Below are positions 61,175-64,000 of a stretch of 64,000 nucleotides of DNA, piece by piece (position 1 is the first letter of the stretch; every line of letters begins with the position of its first letter). A program made the translations under genes and the position numbers. This DNA is from Hyphomicrobiaceae bacterium. GTDB taxonomy: Bacteria; Pseudomonadota; Alphaproteobacteria; Rhizobiales; Hyphomicrobiaceae. The stretch covers positions 186,001 through 250,000 of the forward strand of contig JAGRKV010000017.1 in the NCBI GenBank assembly GCA_020442165.1, written 5' to 3'. Below the pieces are notes generated by a model, which made no database searches, was not told where the DNA came from, and worked only from the letters and a program-made list of their open reading frames with translations.

Positions 61175-62644
61175 CTATCCGGTCGCTCCCAGCAGCGCAT
61201 CAAACATCGAATTCACCGTCGTGATGAGGCGCGACGACGCCTGATACGACCGCTCAAGGGCGATCAATGACGTCAGCTCGTCGTCGAGATTGATTGAGAC
61301 ACTGTCCTGCCATGCCGTCAGCGCCTGCTGGCTGATGACCTGCACGTCGCCGAGACGATCGCCTTGCGTCTGCCGCGCCGCAGCCAGCCAGCCAGCGCTA
61401 TCCGCCGCGAAGGACTTAATGTCGGTGGAGGTTGCGAGTGCAGCGGACGCCGCGAAGCTGCGAGGCTCTCCCAGTACGCTTGCCAGCTCGCGCAAGCGTG
61501 CAGTGAAGCCCACCGCGCCCGTGGCGTTGTAGAGGTAGCTAGGATCGAGGATCGTGGAGATGCCGCCGTCGCGGAGCCGTGCAACTTCGCCGCCCTGCGC
61601 CGGGTCGACATTGGCGTTAAGACGGAATAGCGCAGCGAGCCCATCCATCACCGTGCCCGCTGATGGGATGACGCCGGTGATAGAGGTGAACAGTCCCGGC
61701 AAGTCCGGCTTCGACGGCGTTGGCGCCTGATCGCTTTCTGCGAACGCTTCAATCAGCGAACGGGCCAGCTCGTCGAGTTGACGCCCCATGACAATCGCGT
61801 AGTCATCGCGGATCTGTATCAATCCGCCAATTTCTCCACCAAGTCCGGCGGCAGCGTCTAGCCCGATCGGCACACCGTCTATGGTCATCATGGCGCCCGG
61901 CTGTCCGGGCTGCAGCGCGCCGGCGCCTATCAGGGCAATCTGCCTTGGCACACGCTCAAACAGCGTTGCACCGTTGGCCACGAACAGCACCATATCGTTG
62001 TCGCCGCGCACCGTGGCGCGCACACCAACGACTTCCGAAATCTGCCGCAGCAATGCGTTTCTCTGATCGATCTGATCGGTAATGTCGCCGCCGGTGAATG
62101 TCCCTCTCACGACCTCTGAATTGACTCGGGCAAAGTTGTCGAGCAACTCACGCAGGCGGCTGACGGCATCGTTCAAACCGGCGTCCGCGGAAATGCGAAC
62201 CTCCGAAACGACGGCGGCAGCATCGTTCATCGATGACACGACATCCCCGGCACGTGCGACGGCCTGCGCCAGCTGGAGTTCGTCATTGGGTGAGGCGGCA
62301 GCCAACTGCAATGCGGACTGCAGTGCGGCGATGCTTGCAGCTGGCCCTGTCCCCAGCTCCGGATCCCCCACGATGGCATCAAGCCGGTCCAGAGCATTGG
62401 TGATGACACCCAGCTCCTGATACTTCGCGCCGTATTCGAGTGCTGGATCAAGCAGAGCGTTGTTGATGGCATTCGTGATGCCGGCCACGTAGACGCCGCC
62501 ACCACTGTTCGTCGCCATATCCGCCGACTTGCGTGCTGCATTCGGATCGCCGGAATTCTGAATGTTGCGCGATACAACCGATGTTGCCGTAGCAGTCGCC
62601 GATAGGCCGCTGCGGGCAATGTCATAGGCAAGTGATAGCGACAT
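61175..62644 (-). CDS. flgK: Hook-filament junction protein FlgK
   Basis: 489 residues. The N-terminus (LAYDIARSGLSATATATSVVSRNIQNSGDPNAARK) and the C-terminus (DDELTSLIALERSYQASSRLITTVNSMFDALLGATG) show the paired FlgK end helices. The centre is long and Ala/Asp-rich. It follows flgE by 31 nt and precedes flgL by 4 nt. Confidence 0.93.
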   Translation of the reverse strand: MSLSLAYDIARSGLSATATATSVVSRNIQNSGDPNAARKSADMATNSGGGVYVAGITNAINNALLDPALEYGAKYQELGVITNALDRLDAIVGDPELGTGPAASIAALQSALQLAAASPNDELQLAQAVARAGDVVSSMNDAAAVVSEVRISADAGLNDAVSRLRELLDNFARVNSEVVRGTFTGGDITDQIDQRNALLRQISEVVGVRATVRGDNDMVLFVANGATLFERVPRQIALIGAGALQPGQPGAMMTIDGVPIGLDAAAGLGGEIGGLIQIRDDYAIVMGRQLDELARSLIEAFAESDQAPTPSKPDLPGLFTSITGVIPSAGTVMDGLAALFRLNANVDPAQGGEVARLRDGGISTILDPSYLYNATGAVGFTARLRELASVLGEPRSFAASAALATSTDIKSFAADSAGWLAAARQTQGDRLGDVQVISQQALTAWQDSVSINLDDELTSLIALERSYQASSRLITTVNSMFDALLGATG

Positions 62645-62675
62645 GCGGGACCACCCTCAGCCCAATGTCCGCGCC

Positions 62676-63938
62676 TTAGCGCTTGAGGTTCACCAGCACA
62701 TCGAGCAACTCAGCGCCGGTCTGGAATACGCGGGAGTTGGCCGTATAGTTGCGCTGCGCTTCGATCATGTCGGTCAACTGGTCGGCGAGATCGACAGTGG
62801 AGTTCTCCAGCGCACCGGACACCACTGAACCCATGCCTGCTTCGTCGGGGAAACCCAGGCGCACATCACCGGACATGCTGGTCGGCTCGAAGACATTGCC
62901 GGTGATCGGATTGAGCCTGTCGGGGCTCATCACATCGGCGAGGGTGATCCTGTAGGTACCGCGGCGCGTGCCATTCTCGTAAGTTTCATACACCGTGCCA
63001 TCGCCCGCGATTTCAATGGAAGCCACATCACTCGGCGCATTACCGTCCGCGTTCACTTCCAAAACCGTATAATCCGCAGACAACTGGGTCATGCGCGACA
63101 GATCCAGCGTCATCGCCGCACCGCCAGGTACTTGAATACTCAAGGACGCCGGGCTCGCCGCATCGAGCGTGCCGTCACTTGCGAACACCAGAGTGTCTTG
63201 CGCGAGCGCTGCTGCGCTATATGGAAAACCGCCACCAGCCGAACGGCCCGCCGCGTCATAGACCGCCACCTCCCACTCGCCTGGCGTTGCCGTATGCGCA
63301 AAGTGGATATCGAGAATGATCTCCTGACCGAGATCGCCATAGACCACCATCGAACTTCGCGCCGTCGACAATGAACTCGCGGCGTTGAGCGAGGGCAGGT
63401 CGGCTGCGGCGACCGAATCTGAGTTCGCGGGCAGATTTGCAGTGAGCAGACCGGCCGTCGTCGCTTCCGCCTGCAACGTGTTGGAGTTGACCACGATGGG
63501 CTGAAGCCCCGCCATGCCGTTAAGCACCAGGCCTGAAGCACCGCCCGCCGCCGCCGGAATTCCCAACAGGGTGTAGCCCGCCGCATTGACTAGCTGGCCA
63601 TTGTCGTCGGGCACGAAAGCGCCGGCGCGAGTCAACATGGTTTTTCCGGAAGGGTCGGCAACCACAAAGAATCCGCTGCCCGTGATGGCAAGATCGAAGG
63701 GCGAATTGGAAAATGCCAGAGTGCCCTGCTGCGATATGCCGTAACGTACGCTTGTCTCGACGCCACCTGATGAGTAGGACGACGAAGACACGTTGACGAG
63801 CAGCGAACTGAACTCGGTTGACGCCTCGCGATAGCCGGTGGTCGAGGCATTGGCGATGTTTTCCGCCACCGTGCCCAGTCTATTCGACTGCGCCGCCATG
63901 CCCGACGCGCCCGTACGCATTGCCCCGTAGATGCTCAT
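62676..63938 (-). CDS. flgE: Flagellar hook protein FlgE
   Basis: 420 residues from ATG 63938 (the frame is open to 63986 but without a better site). The start MSIYGAMRTGASGMAAQSNRLGTVAENIANASTTGYREAST has the rod/hook NIANASTTGYRE signature; SPFDLAITGSGFFVV and TMLTRAGAF follow; the end is STVDLADQLTDMIEAQRNYTANSRVFQTGAELLDVLVNLKR. The middle is variable. It heads the minus-strand unit that runs to 53.6 kb. Confidence 0.95.
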   Translation of the reverse strand: MSIYGAMRTGASGMAAQSNRLGTVAENIANASTTGYREASTEFSSLLVNVSSSSYSSGGVETSVRYGISQQGTLAFSNSPFDLAITGSGFFVVADPSGKTMLTRAGAFVPDDNGQLVNAAGYTLLGIPAAAGGASGLVLNGMAGLQPIVVNSNTLQAEATTAGLLTANLPANSDSVAAADLPSLNAASSLSTARSSMVVYGDLGQEIILDIHFAHTATPGEWEVAVYDAAGRSAGGGFPYSAAALAQDTLVFASDGTLDAASPASLSIQVPGGAAMTLDLSRMTQLSADYTVLEVNADGNAPSDVASIEIAGDGTVYETYENGTRRGTYRITLADVMSPDRLNPITGNVFEPTSMSGDVRLGFPDEAGMGSVVSGALENSTVDLADQLTDMIEAQRNYTANSRVFQTGAELLDVLVNLKR

Positions 63939-64000
63939 AATGATCCCCCGTCTCCAACGCCATCCGCATGCCAGCTTCAACCGCACAACTTGTGCGGAGC

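Overview
The window is one contiguous piece of a high-GC alphaproteobacterial chromosome. The order Hyphomicrobiales (Rhizobiales) is the best fit. The evidence is motB-motC-motD(fliK) and motE, the flagellin regulators flaF and flbT, a DUF1217 gene before flgF, the uvrC/pgsA/moaD/moaE order and a short RpoH. I cannot name the genus from the sequence.

Layout. Positions 1-14.4 kb are mostly housekeeping. They hold two tandem secreted glucosaminidase-like proteins, an unrecognised secreted protein, uvrC (with a long insertion), a small exported protein, pgsA, moaD, moaE and a periplasmic N-acetylmuramoyl-L-alanine amidase. A gene-free, hairpin-rich interval of about 0.7 kb follows, flanked by two inward-facing terminators. 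Then come rpoH, a small membrane protein, rluD and a one-TM protein. At 14.46 kb there is tRNA-Glu(CTC), followed at once by what looks like a truncated integrase N-terminus. The next 8 kb looks accessory: an OmpR-type two-component system (its regulator probably starts at ATT) faces away from a heavy-metal-type RND efflux operon (adaptor, pump, DUF3240) and a small Cys/His-containing protein. Positions 22.6-27.2 kb hold pxpC-pxpB (5-oxoprolinase subunits) and a membrane GGDEF-EAL protein.

From 27.3 kb to the end the window is a nearly complete flagellar locus. Minus-strand unit A is fliF-fliH-motB-motC-motD-fliG-fliM. Two near-identical flagellins follow, each with its own leader. Minus-strand unit B is motA-fliN-flhB-(140-aa unknown)-flgB-flgC-fliE-flgG-flgA-flgI-motE-flgH-fliL-fliP. 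Plus-strand unit C is DUF1217-flgF-fliI-lysozyme-(small protein). Minus-strand unit D is flgE-flgK-flgL-flaF-flbT-flgD-fliQ-flhA-fliR-(FliJ-like)-(FlgJ rod-binding domain)-(FlgN-like)-(153-aa membrane-anchored protein). Many neighbours overlap by 1-4 nt, which suggests translational coupling. Together these encode basal body, export apparatus, switch, stator, hook, filament and filament regulation. No chemotaxis genes or flagellar master regulators are in the window.

The observations I rate highest are: a matched hairpin about 41 nt upstream of both flagellin start codons, preserved through a G-U pair and so a candidate target for FlbT; the structured gene-free interval at 10.0-10.7 kb; a dispersed hairpin repeat that sits directly after the stop codon of two unrelated genes; the FlgJ function split between a rod-binding protein and a separate lysozyme; and the probable ATT start of the response regulator.
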